A program made the position numbers and the translations under genes. Below, piece after piece: positions 43,829-54,915 of a DNA stretch of 64,000 bases (the stretch's first letter is position 1; the number at the start of each line of letters is the position of its first letter). A model generated the notes under the pieces. It saw only the letters and a list, made by a program, of their open reading frames with translations. It did not search any database and was not told where the DNA came from. This DNA is from Euphorbia lathyris (taxonomy: Eukaryota > Streptophyta > Magnoliopsida > Malpighiales > Euphorbiaceae): NCBI RefSeq assembly GCF_963576675.1, contig NC_088912.1, positions 97,617,895 to 97,681,894 of the forward strand. Reading direction: 5' to 3'.

Positions 43829-44547
43829 GGGGTAAACTACACTAATGGTACCTGAACTTTACATAGTTTACACTTTGGTATCTAGATTACATTTTGTCCC
43901 AAAAATATACCTGAAGTAATGATGACCGGAAAATTTAGTATATTTTTACCTGTTATGACCGGTCAACGCGAGTTTCATGAGTTAATTACATTAATGGTAC
44001 CCGAACTTTACCACACACTTCGGTACCTGGATTTTATTTTATCCTAAAAACATAACACAAGTAAAGGTGACTGAAAGGTTTAGTTCATTTGATCGGTTAG
44101 TGGTCGGGTAACATAAACTAAAAATTGAGACTCACCATACACTCAATTGACATAAAATTATAATATCGTCATTTATGAGCTAAATGATAGTATTATAATT
44201 TTATGTTAATTGAGTGTATGATTGGTCTCAATTTTTAATTTAAAATGGTCAAACTCGGGTTGATCAATCACTGATCGGTCAAGTATACTAAAATATTGAG
44301 TCATCTTTACTTGAAGTGTATTTTTTGGACAAAATGAAATCTAGGTACCAAAATGTGAATTCGGTAAAGTTCAGGTACCATCAGTGTAATTTACTTGTCA
44401 AAATCGCATTGACCGGCCATTAACCGATAAAATATACTTAATTGTCCGGTCATCGTTACTTCGGATATATTTTTTAGACAAAATGTAATTTAGGTACCAA
44501 AGTGTGAATTAGGGTAAAGTTCAGGTACCATTGGTGTAATTTACTCG
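43829..44547. mobile_element. MITE, 'ggtacctgaactt' type
   Basis: Left end GGGGTAAACTACACTAATGG; right arm inward 'gagtaaattacaccaatggt'. Flanked by TCCAAATT on both sides (43821-43828 and 44548-44555). Internal arms are repeated more than once (about 43990 and 44380), so it may be a nested pair. Non-coding. Confidence 0.75.
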
Positions 44548-44948
44548 TCCAAATTGTAACAAAAACATGGCCGGTAACATGTGCTCCCGGTTGTTAGAGA
44601 TAATAATAAAAATTATTATTGGTCTTACCTATCAATTTAAGCTTTTGGATTAAATGATATTTTTGACATGGTATTGGAGTGTTTTAAACAAAGTGGTAAA
44701 TTGTTCAAATTCTAACAACAACATGACCAGTAGAATGTGTTCCCGGTTGTTGGAGATGATAAGAAAAACTGTTATTCGTCTTACCTATCGGTTTAAACTT
44801 TTGGGTTAAATGATATTTTTGACATGGTATTAGAATGTTTTAAACAAAGTGGCTGACGGTTCAAATTCTGACAAAAACATGGCAGATATAATGTGCTTTG
44901 TCAGAGATATAAGAAAAACTGTTATTTATTGTACCTATCAGTTTAAAC

Positions 44949-45594
44949 AACAACAAAGCCTTAGTCCTGAAATGATTCGGGGTCGGCTAACATGAACCAT
45001 CATATAAAACCGTGCAATCAAGTCGTGTCAGCGATATAAATTCTCTCCCTCCACTCTGTCTTATCCACTACCATATTCTCATCAATCTCTAATAAACTCA
45101 TATCACTATCGATCACCCTCCTCCAAGTTTGCTTAGGTCTACCCCTAACCCTCACCACTACATCCTTTTGTCACTCTTCAGTCCTCCTAACTGATGCATC
45201 AAGCGCTCTTCGTCTTATATGGCCAAACCACCTTAATCGCTTTTCCCTCATTTTATTCTCAATAGATGTAACTCCTGCTTTTGTCCTAATTATTTCATTA
45301 CTCACCCTATCCTTTCTCGTATGACCATACATCCATCTCAATATAAGCATCTCCGCCATCGGCATCTTATGGATGTGACAGTGTATCACTGTCCAACACT
45401 TTGTACCATATAACAATGCTGGTCTGATTGCCGTACGGTAGAATTTTCCCTTCAATCTATTAGGCATGCCGGGACCACAAAGGAAACCCGTAGTACTCTT
45501 CCATTTCGTCCAACCAAATTTAATCCTATGAGCAACATCCTCATTTACTTCCCCATCCGTTTGGATAATAGATCCTAAATACTGGTTTAAACTG
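44949..45594 (-). mobile_element. RTE-type LINE 3' fragment
   Basis: Minus strand: the C-terminal region with MPNRLKGKFYRTAIRPALLYG, MLILRWMYGHTRKDRVSNE and KRLRWFGHIRRRALDA, then the conserved 3' tail ending in (TTG)n at 44949. 5'-truncated at about 45594. Flanked by GTTTAAAC on both sides (44941-44948 and 45595-45602), which dates it after formation of the monomer array. Confidence 0.85.
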
Positions 45595-45704
45595 TTGGAT
45601 TAAATTATATTTTTGATATGATATTAGAGTGTTTTAAACAAATGGTAGACAAAAACATGGCCAGTAGCATGCGGTCGGATTGTTAGAACTAATAATAAAA
45701 ATTA

Positions 45705-46225
45705 GGGTAATTAATTTATTAGTCCCTATATTCTCATAAAACACACTGTTTAGTCTTTGTATTTTCAAAAATATGCGGTAAAGTCCCTAACGTTTTTCTC
45801 GGTGAACTGTTTAGTCCCTGTCATTAGACTCTCATGAAGATTCTGTTAATCAATTTCGATTTGCGTTATTCTTTTCCTTTATTTTCCTTCCTTTAAACTC
45901 TAATGCATCTGAAATCAACTTTTGGTGTTCTTCTTCTTGATTTTCTTCTTAATCGTTCAAATTGGTAAGCATTGGGTCTGTTCTTTTTCTTGTTCTCCAT
46001 AGAAATAGTTTCTTCTTCTAAATTGGATTTCCTCTTCTGAAGTTTGAAGGTAAACACTAAAGGGTAACTTAGTCATTTCCGAAGTCATAAACGGTAAAAA
46101 AATCTAACAAACAGAAGGAATGACTAAACAGTTCATTGAGAAAAAGGTTAGGAACCTTACCATGTGTTTTTGAAAATACAACAGTGTGTTTTTTCAAAAT
46201 ACAAAGACTAATAAATTAATTACCC
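45705..46225. mobile_element. Long-TIR MITE, copy 3 of three
   Basis: GGGTAATTAATTTATTAGTC at both ends (inward). Flanks TAAAAATTA (45696-45704) and AAAAAATTA (46226-46234) match at 8 of 9, consistent with a 9-bp duplication. Confidence 0.8.
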
Positions 46226-46369
46226 AAAAAATTATTATTGATTTTTGACATGATATTAGAGGGTTCTAAATTCTGAAAACAACAAGAAACTTGTTCTATT
46301 CAAGTATTATATAATGTTTTTTTTTTCTTCATTTCTTTGAAGTAGGAAATCGATATATATTTCAAAATA

Positions 46370-46506
46370 AATTGCGTGATTGCAAAAATACATTCTTTAC
46401 TCCAAATTTAAGTTACTTGTAGGGCAACAAAAATAGAGAAGAATAATTAAAATAAGAAGACAATAAAGGGAAAGTTCATAATGCTTTTGCTTTTGCCATC
46501 TCCAGA
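46370..46506. repeat. Direct repeat, copy 2 (with 4105-4238)
   Basis: See copy 1. Shared wording includes 'aatagagaagaataa.taaaataa' and 'aaagggaaagttcataatgc'. Non-coding. Confidence 0.6.
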
Positions 46507-47084
46507 ATATATTTTTATTGATAACTAGAATCAAATTAAATTAAATTTTACAATAAAAATTAATTAAAATATTATATGATTTCATCAAAGGTTAATTATT
46601 TGAATTATTTCCCAATATTAATACATTTTCATATTTTAAAGGGATAAGGTACCAAAATAGGTCTAAAGTTTTTGGGAAGTACGAATTTAGGCTCAACGTT
46701 CAAAATAACACCAAATACAACATTAATGATGTTCTAATTAATTGTTTAAAAAAAATGATGTTCTAATTAATGGTGTTGTCCTTATATTTATTACCTTAGA
46801 ATTGTAAGCTTAATTTATAAATTTTTAGGATTGTAAGCTCAATTTGTAAATTCTTAGGGTTCGAACATCAATTTGTAAATCCTTAAGTTTTTTTTTTATT
46901 TCTTTGAGCATTCATTTATTTATAAATAATCATTAAACTTACAATATCTAAAATTCATAATTCTAATGCCACTTTAATGATAATAATAAATGTGTAATGT
47001 CATCCATTTAGATGTCGTATTAAATATTACTCCCTCCATGCAATTGATTCATATCCTCACATAAACATAACATAATGTAATGTA
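46507..47084. other. AT-rich stretch without recognised gene
   Basis: Short reiterations (gaattgtaagctcaatttgt, twice near 46800-46860; gatgttctaattaat, twice near 46730-46770). No ORF of note. Confidence 0.5.
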
Positions 47085-48544
47085 AATATCACTGAACATA
47101 AACATTACTGAACTCAAACATCACTGAACTCAAACATTACTGAACTGAAACATCACTGAACTGAAACATTACTGAACTAAAACATCACTAAACTGAAACA
47201 TTACTGAACTCAAACATCACTGAAATGATATATTACTAAACTGATATATTACTAAACTGAAACATTACAGAACTGAAACACACTCAACTGAAACATCATT
47301 AAACTGAAATATCACTGAGCTGAAACATTACTAAACTCAAACATAACTGAACTAAAATGTTACTAAACTGAAACATTATTAAACTGAAACATCACTCAAT
47401 TGAAATATTACTGAACTGAAACATTATTAAATTGAAACATTACTAAACTGAAAAACCACTCAACTCAAATATTACTAAATTGAAACATTACTGATCTGAA
47501 ACATTACTAAACTAAAACATCATTGAACTTAAATATTACTAAACTGAAACATTATTGAACTGGAATATCACTAAACTAAAATATCACTAAATTGAATATC
47601 ACTGAACCAAAACATCATTGAACTGAAATATCACTGAACCAAAACATCACTGAATTGAAATATCACTTAACTGACACATCACTAAACTGAAATATTACTA
47701 AACTGAAACCTTACTCAAATGAAACATTACTGAATTGAAACCTCACTGAACTGAAGCATTACCGAATTGAAACATTACTAAACTCAAACATTACTGAACT
47801 GAAATATTACTAAACTAAAACATGACTGAACTGAAATATTACTGAACTGAAACATCACTGAACTAAAACGTCACTGAAATGAAACATCATTAAACTGAAA
47901 CATCACTGAAATGAAACATCATTGAACTGAAATGTTACTAAACTGAAATATCACTAAACTGAAACATTGCTAAACTCAAAGATTACAAAACTGAAACATT
48001 ACTTAACTGAAACATCACTGAACTCAAATATTATTGAACTCAAACATTACTGAACTGAAACATTAGTAAACTGAAACATTATTAAACTGAAATATCACTC
48101 AACTGAAACATCATAGAACTGAAACAACACTGAGCTGAAACATTACTGAACTCAAAGATTATTGAATTAAAACATTAATAAATTGAAACATCACTCAACT
48201 GAAACATTATTGAACTGAAACATCACTCAATTGAAACATTACTGAACTGGAACATTACTAAATTGAAACATTACTAAACTGAAACATCACTCAACTAAAA
48301 TATTACTGAACTGAAACATTACTGATCTAAAACAGTACTGAACTGAAACATCGTTGAACTTAAATATTACTAAATTGAAACATTACTGAACTGAAACATC
48401 ACTAAACTAAAATATCACTAAATTGAATATCACTGAAGCAACACATCACTGAACTGAAACATCACTGAACCAAAACATCACTGAACTGAAACATCACTAA
48501 ATTGAAACATCACTTAACTGAAATATTACTAAACTGAAACCTCA
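47085..48544. repeat. 16-bp minisatellite, block 1
   Basis: About 90 imperfect head-to-tail copies of TGAAACATYACTRAAC, with variants such as caaacattactgaact and aaatattactaaactg. Because 16 is not a multiple of 3 and the unit holds TGA, all frames close quickly, so it is not coding. The Tourist-like MITE interrupts it at 48545. Confidence 0.95.
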
Positions 48545-49430
48545 GGCTCTGTTCTTCATCGCTGAAAAAAAACTGAACTGAACTAAATTGAACTGAACTA
48601 AACTGAATGATACCGAATACTGAAGTGAACTGAATTGAATTTAACTGAATGCTATTGAACTTAACTGAATGCTACCGAACTTAACCGAACTTAACAATAA
48701 TGATGATATTAGACTTTAAAATAATTTTAATGATAATATTGGACATTAATAAACTTATAATAATAATAATGGTTTTAGAAATTTAATAATATTAATAATA
48801 AATAAATATATTATTAAAGATAAAACTAAATTGAATATCAAATAAAAGTCCGAGTTGATAAAATCTTGGGTCGATAAAAGGCTATGAAATTAAATAAAAA
48901 TGAGTTTAATTTAAATTAAAAATATAAATTACATATAAATATAAATTTACATATAATTTAAAGCCTATGAAATTAAATACAAATTTTTATATGAATACAA
49001 ACTCTTAACTTTTTATTATAATTAAGGGTTAAAATGCAAAAATAACGTTTTCAGCCAGGAGTAATTTTAGCCGTAACATCTAAAATGATGCAATTTTATC
49101 TCTAACATTGATAAATTCAGTAAATTTGAGAAATGATTCATAATATGGATGCATACTTTAGTTTTATTTTTTTATTAAACGATATATACTTTAATAAATT
49201 ACCATTTCTTGACTTTTATCTAATTTATAGATAATGATAAACTATAAATAATAACAATAACAATAATAATAATAAATAATAATAATAAATAATGATAAAT
49301 TACTGAATACGGAAACTGAAAGCTGAACTGAACTGAACTGAATTAAACTAAACTGAACTGAACTGAATTGAATTGAATTGAACTGGGCTGAGCTGATTGT
49401 TACTGAAATTAAGTGATGAAGAACATGACC
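48545..49430. mobile_element. Tourist-like (PIF/Harbinger) MITE with (CTGAA)n arms
   Basis: Left end GGCTCTGTTCTTCATCGCTG, right end inward GGTCATGTTCTTCATCACTT, flanked by TCA and TTA, a 3-bp duplication as for PIF/Harbinger. Undisturbed minisatellite elsewhere reads 'aaaccttactcaact', matching the rejoined flanks. The subterminal zones are (CTGAA)-like repeats, and the interior is AAT-rich with a microsatellite at 49240-49300. A partial second copy is at 59610-59844. Confidence 0.75.
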
Positions 49431-49717
49431 TTACTCAACTAAAACATTACTGAACTGAAACCTCACTTAACTGAAACATTACCGAATTGAAACGTTACTA
49501 AACTCAAACATTATTGAACTAAAATATTACTGAACTAAAACATGACTAAACTGAAATATTGCTGAACTGAAATATTACTAAACTGGAACATTACTAATCT
49601 GAAACATCACTAAACTGAAATATTATAAACTGAAACATTACTGAACTGAAACATCAATGAACTAAAATATTACTAAAATGAATAACACTGAACCAAAACA
49701 TCACTGAGCCAAAACAT
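49431..49717. repeat. 16-bp minisatellite, block 2
   Basis: Continuation of the array between the Tourist-like MITE and the LTR at 49718; its last five bases, AACAT, are the LTR element's target duplication. Recurs almost identically at 59845-60131. Confidence 0.93.
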
Positions 49718-51039
49718 TGTTGGTCCCTTGTGGGGTTACAAGTATAGTTCCAAGGGGGGGTTAGGAACTATTTAAACTTTTTTGCAATTAGGGAAGGCTT
49801 CTTTTTCTAAGGAAAAAGGTTTTAACAGTGGCGCAGAGTAAACAGTAAGATACTGGCTTAGTCAACTGGTGACTAGGTCAGTTTCTTAGCTTGAGTCAGA
49901 AGATAGCACTTAGAGTCTATTCCTGAGCTCAGACGTTCAACGCGCACAACTCAACTTGACCTCTTTACTTATTTAAAGCAAGCAATATAAATAAGGAGTT
50001 AAAGGTAAGAAATACTTCACTCAGCAAATTTATCCAGGTTCGGCTTCTTCTAAGCCTACGTCCTGTCCCCGGAACACGTTCCGAGATTTCAAATCCTCTA
50101 CTGAGCTTTTTAAAGGTAGAGCCTCAAACCTTTTACAATATCAGCAATTGAGTATGACAAGAGTACCTTCCTCTATACTTCTACTCAATCCTAATCTCTC
50201 GCTGAGTACTAAAACCGAGTACTCAGCCTCTCCTTTCTATCTCTAGAAATGATAAGTGTTTTGTCCTATACAAAGATTTGCTAAGACACTTTAGACGATT
50301 GAAACAATCACTCTAGACTTTTACACAGATATGAGAATTGTAGTGTAAGATTTTGCTTTGCTTCTTTGCTTGCAGAACTTGTAGAGATTTGGTCAGCGTA
50401 ATGGCTTGATCAAAGTTCTGTGTCGAGTGAAGCTTCTGATGGCTCTATTTATAGGGACGTCTGGGCATCGGTCATTTCGAATTTTGAAATAACCGTTGGA
50501 GGGAAACGGCTACATGTCGTTGTCATCCTGACTTGCTCAGATCTCTCGGCCAATCAGAATTGTGTATCTTCTGTCCTCGGTCAGCTCAGCAGACTGTCTC
50601 TCCTTTTATGGTAAAGTCAACTGGACAGCATACTGTGTCGTCTGAACTTTGCCCAAAGGGGAAATACTTTATCTGGAAGTTTTCCTTTGCCAGCTGCTGT
50701 CTTGTACGCTTTGTCGAGACTACTCAGCAGCTTCATCTTGAAGTTGTTCCCGAAGGTCTTCTAGATTCTTCCGTTTGCTGAGTTGCATTTTGTTTAAAAC
50801 GGCAACGTCTTGACATACGCGGGCCGAGTTGTACTGAGTTGTTTGACTTGGGCCTTGGCTTCCGTATTGGGCTTGGGCCTTTTGATTCTTATGTCTTATA
50901 ACAGTTTTAACTCAACATTGAACAAACACATTAGTAGAATTAAATCAAAGCATTTAAACTTAGTGTGTTTAGAATATGTATTCAAATTATACTTAAACAA
51001 TTTTGTCAAATCAAAATTATGTGGAAAGGTGTTTCAACA
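49718..51039 (-). repeat. LTR (3' LTR) of Sirevirus-like element
   Basis: 1322 bp. On the minus strand it starts TGTTGAAACACC and ends GGGACCAACA. Preceded on that strand by a purine tract (aaaatgggggagtt), so it is the 3' LTR. The outer flank is AACAT. It differs from the copy at 60132-61468 by scattered substitutions and a 15-bp gap near 50000. Confidence 0.85.
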
Positions 51040-51579
51040 AACTCCCCCATTTTGATGTTGGCAAAACTATTCAGCGAGGAACTCAGTATGAGCTCCCCCA
51101 TGATAGTTGACCTAGTATAATTTAGCAAACTCCCCCGTAAGGATTGAGCTACTGACTTAGTTTTACTCAAAACATTTAAAGGTTTAAATGAGTAAGTCTA
51201 AGGTCAATTTTTAGATATAGGTCAGCTATATCACATATTCTATTTACTCAGTGTTAAGCGGAAGGTTTAATCATATAGAGTGCGCTGAGTAATTTGTTGT
51301 TCAATGGGTTCTTATCAGAATGTTTTACAAACACATAGGTCAATGTCAAACATGTTATCAGCATATCATTTTGTCAATAAATGTTACAAGTATTAAACAT
51401 AGCTGATTTAAATTGAAGATACATAATGACTCAGTACTTAATAACATATATCATTACTCAGGATTTGAATAAGAAATGCAAATATGATATATATAGATAG
51501 AAGTCAGTAATTACACAGCAAAATTTATAGATAAGGCAAATAGATTACAACTGACTTAGCCTATACTGAGCTAGCCTAT

Positions 51580-54321
51580 CTATTTCTTTTTCTTGTGCTG
51601 TGATGACTGACTTCGCTCATGCTGAGCTCTAGCTGCCTGTTCTTTCTCCCCCATTTTGTCAACTTCAGGGAGTCTGAAAGCATCAGTCAGTACAGCGCGA
51701 GTCAGTTCTTGGGATAGCTCCTTAAGCTTCTCAGCGCTTTCATTCACACCATCAAAAATGGCAACTCCATCTACTGAGACCTCGTCGGGTACTTTGAGAT
51801 CAGCAGCACTGAGCATGTTGACGCTGAATGCTTGAGCTTTTCCTTACCAGATTAGAGCTTCAGTGAGGCCAGCAAATATTTGGTGGAAGGTTTTTAAGAG
51901 AGTTGTGTCATAATACTGACGTTGGATGTTGTTATGACGAATGTGGTTGAAAGTCTATTGTGCGAGATTCAGCATCTCGTTCTGCTTCATTGCGTCAGTA
52001 TCCATTTCTTGCTTATTCAAATTAAGCAACCTTATAGCCTCACCAATTTGCTCTACTGAGCACTGACTGTACGACACCATTTGCTCGTTGGTCTTGAGTT
52101 GTTTAGTATGAAGCTGAGCAAAGAGCATTTTGAATTCTGATGAAGTGGCATAGTCAGTGTTCACAGCTGACAATCTCTGGACTTCTTGATGGAGAGAGTT
52201 CAGGTGTTGCACGGTTGTCAGCTGGATCTCAGCCAGCTTGGCAATTGAATCCTGCTTAGCTTGTTGTGCTTAGAAGGATAAGATGACGTTCAGCAGATCC
52301 TTGAGTCCCTTAACTTCGTTGAGAAGCTGAGTGACCTGGGAGAGCTGGGTTGTCTCTAGAATTGAGGATCCAGCAGCAGGAGAAGCGAAATATTGAAGGT
52401 CTCTGATAAGTGCTTGCATTGAGTCAATGAGCTTCTTGCCGGACTCAGTGGCATTCAGATGGCTTTGTGAACCTTCAGGTATATCAGTGTGACCGGTAGG
52501 AGGAGTTAATAGAGTGAGAGGAGTAACCTGGTCAGTGACTGGAATAACAGTGTCAATCTGCACTTGAGATTTTGGAAGAGTTGATTGATCGGCAGAGAGT
52601 TGAGTAGGAAAAGTAATAATCCGAATACTGTCTGTGCTGATGGCAGATGGATGTGGAGTCAGCACCATGCTTGAGGAAGCAGCATGAACAGTAAGCGGCT
52701 CAACCTGACTGGTTGATGTGGCAGAGACATTGGGGTCGGCATGTTCCTGTTGAGAAGAAACAGAGGCTTGTTTTTCCAATGGCGCTGATGTAGTGGAAGT
52801 GGATTGGCGTTTGAAAAACTTGAGTTGAACTGTAGAAGGGTCCTTAGTTGTCTTGGAGAGGACAAAGTCAGGAAGAGTTGGTATTTGCACAGGAGGTTCA
52901 CTGACTAGCTTCTCACTGGCCTTGACCAACTTTCGCCTTCTTCTAGGTGGAGTGGCAGTATGAGCAGGTTCTCCTGAGTGAGTAGGGGAAGATACTCGGT
53001 GCTCAGTGTGAGTCTGATCAGCTTGCTCTTCAACTTGATCAACAGTGTGTTGGTCAAGTATTTGCTCAACTCCAGCAGCCAATTCAGTATCAGCATGCAC
53101 ACCTCCATCAGCTAACCCAGTATCGGCATCCTCAGCCTCAATCTCACTTGCAGTTTCATCTGCGTCCTCAGCGTCATCCTGACCGCTGGTCTCTTCGTCT
53201 TCTTCTTCGGTACTGTCACCGTCAAGTTCTTCCTCAACTTGAGAGATGAAGTGATCATCTAGCTGAACCTCATATTCATCATGATCAGCATCAGTACCTT
53301 AGCAATGAGTGAAGTGAGAATCACCCGGTACAATGAAGTCAGTAGGTATGGCGTCCAGTGGAGCCAGTGTTGAAGACTTCTGCTTCTTCTGAGGTAGCTC
53401 AGCAGCTTCCTCAGTTCCAGGATCATCTTGCCTGCTTCTTTTCTCAGCTGACTTTCCAACTGACTTCCGCCTCTTTGCTGGAGACTCATCGTTTTTAGAA
53501 GGAGTCTCAACAGATTTCCTCTTGCGGGAAGCTGGGGCCTTAGTTCTTCGCCCTTTCTTAGGCTCAGCAGATTCCTCAGTTTGGCCAGCAGCAGCAGCAG
53601 CTTTACCTTTCTTCAAAGGCTGTCCAAACTTCAGTGCCCTCAGCGAGGCAGCTGTGATTTCAGTTCCTCGGAAAGACTCCTCACCTTCGAGGTCAATCTT
53701 TTGGTCGATGAGGATTCTGGTAATGATTGACCCTAACCTCAGTGTACCAGTGCTGCGTAGGAAGCCAGCAACGAGAAAGACTAGAAGGTTGATGGGGGTA
53801 TACGTCAGCATGTGCCATATGAAGCACTGCTCGAAGTTCGTTGCTGATGTAGTGAAGTTGATCTTTGGGTAGATGAAGTAGGTCAGCAGATAGTGAGCCA
53901 TCTTCTGGTGCTGACCCATTGATGATGCTGAGACTTCTCCTGAGTAACCCTCAGGTTTGCAGAAGGAATGGACGTAGTTGGTTTTGTCCTGATCACCCGA
54001 CTTTCTCAGCCTTGCTCCCTCAGTTTTTAGCTGGAGGAGATTTCCTATGTAGAGAGGGTTGACGAAGATGGTTCTTCCTTTTACCTCAGTGCATAGGTAG
54101 TCAGCATTGTCATTTGCGACTTTGAGGTTGTGGTAAAACTCCCTCACTAGGTCAGGATAAGTCTCATCCCTGACCGAGAACAGCCCAGTCCATCCATTCT
54201 GTGAAATCCATTCGCAGAACGGCTGTTCATTCTGTACGAAGTGTTCTGAGACCCATCTGGAGGGCTCAACTTTCCATTCTCGTACGTTCTCAAAGACCTT
54301 GGAGTAGGTCCTGATTTTCAC
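51580..54321 (-). pseudogene. Third ORF of the Sirevirus-like element (env-like position)
   Basis: One frame of about 914 codons from ATG 54321 to TAA near 51580, broken only by in-frame stops (about 53299, 52270, 51955 and 51843) and no frameshift. Residues 1-250 (HFVQNEQPFCEWISQNGW, VREFYHNLKVAND and so on) resemble the 'putative plant transposon protein' domain. Then comes a basic Lys/Arg stretch (AEPKKGRRTKAPASRKRK) like a nuclear signal, an acidic stretch, Ser/Thr/Pro-rich sequence, and a glutamine-rich probable coiled coil at the C-terminus. In Sireviruses an env-like ORF occupies this place. I see no signal peptide or clear membrane span, so an envelope role is not supported here. The open frame also continues upstream of the ATG for about 60 codons. 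Confidence 0.75.
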
Positions 54322-54915
54322 AGTCTTTCCTTGACCAGAGTTTTGGCCAGTTTTTCCCTTGCTCGGTGTAGAAGGGTTTCCAGTAGGTTCATCGGTGTTG
54401 GACTTTTGGTGGCCGGCACCGGAGATATTGTAGGATACCTTAGTAATTCTCGAAGATGGGGAAGAGTTAGAAGGATTTTGAGAGAGAAAGAGTTCTTTGC
54501 CTTAGAGTTTGATTAAGCGTAAAGAATAAAAGTTGGGGAAATTCCCATAATTTATAAACGGAATGAGCGGTGTGGATTTAATCAAATCCATGTGTTATTT
54601 TTGCCTTGGGATTGTGTACCGACAAAGATCCTGGCATTTATGACACATACGGCGAATACGTCATCCTAGGGCTATACACGTGCTTTCGTATTCATTCTAA
54701 CGGATCTAACGCTCAGCGTTTAGAATGTCAAGCGTTTGATATTCTGAGTGGTCAATATTTTACGGATGATTTTAAGTTCAAGTTTAAACTAATTTACTCA
54801 GTGTGCAAGTTTACTCAGTATTTTATGTTCAGTCAGTTTCGATGAGTTACTCAGCAAACAATCAATCGTTCAGCATGTAATTCACTCAGCATTCATATAC
54901 ATTTAGCACAAGAAT

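Larger units (their letters stand above)
42500..46260. repeat. Tandem array of tRNA/PBS-like monomers, interrupted
   Basis: About ten head-to-tail degenerate monomers of roughly 140-165 bp. Each has a 'gacatggtattagagcg'-type motif (near 42555, 43182, 43334, 43480, 43640, 43784, 44665, 44823, 45620 and 46246), then '.caaattctgacaac', 'tagcatgtgctcccggttgtt' and 'atcagtttaaacttttgg'. The first two monomers contain TGGCTGAGTGG and GTTCAAATCC-type boxes as in tRNA-derived SINEs. The array is broken by MITEs at 42672, 43829 and 45705 and an RTE fragment at 44949. It starts within 150 bp of gene B's ATG. Confidence 0.75.

Noticed and set aside
4105..46506. The two outer repeats as arms of an inverted duplication containing genes A and B
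   Set aside because: Both copies read in the same orientation, whereas the genes are opposed.
47085..49717. Possible repeat-protein gene in the minisatellite
   Set aside because: The unit length is not a multiple of three and contains TGA, so every frame closes within a few units.
50420..51055. Small plus-strand ORFs in the LTRs (also 60849-61484)
   Set aside because: They are frames within the LTR, with no family resemblance and no start context; present in both copies only because the LTR is.
53522..53872. Plus-strand ORF of 116 codons
   Set aside because: Antisense shadow of the third ORF of the Sirevirus-like element.
51580..54321. Host nuclear protein gene (basic cluster, coiled coil)
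   Set aside because: It lies between RNase H and the purine tract/3' LTR on the element's strand, so it belongs to the retroelement.
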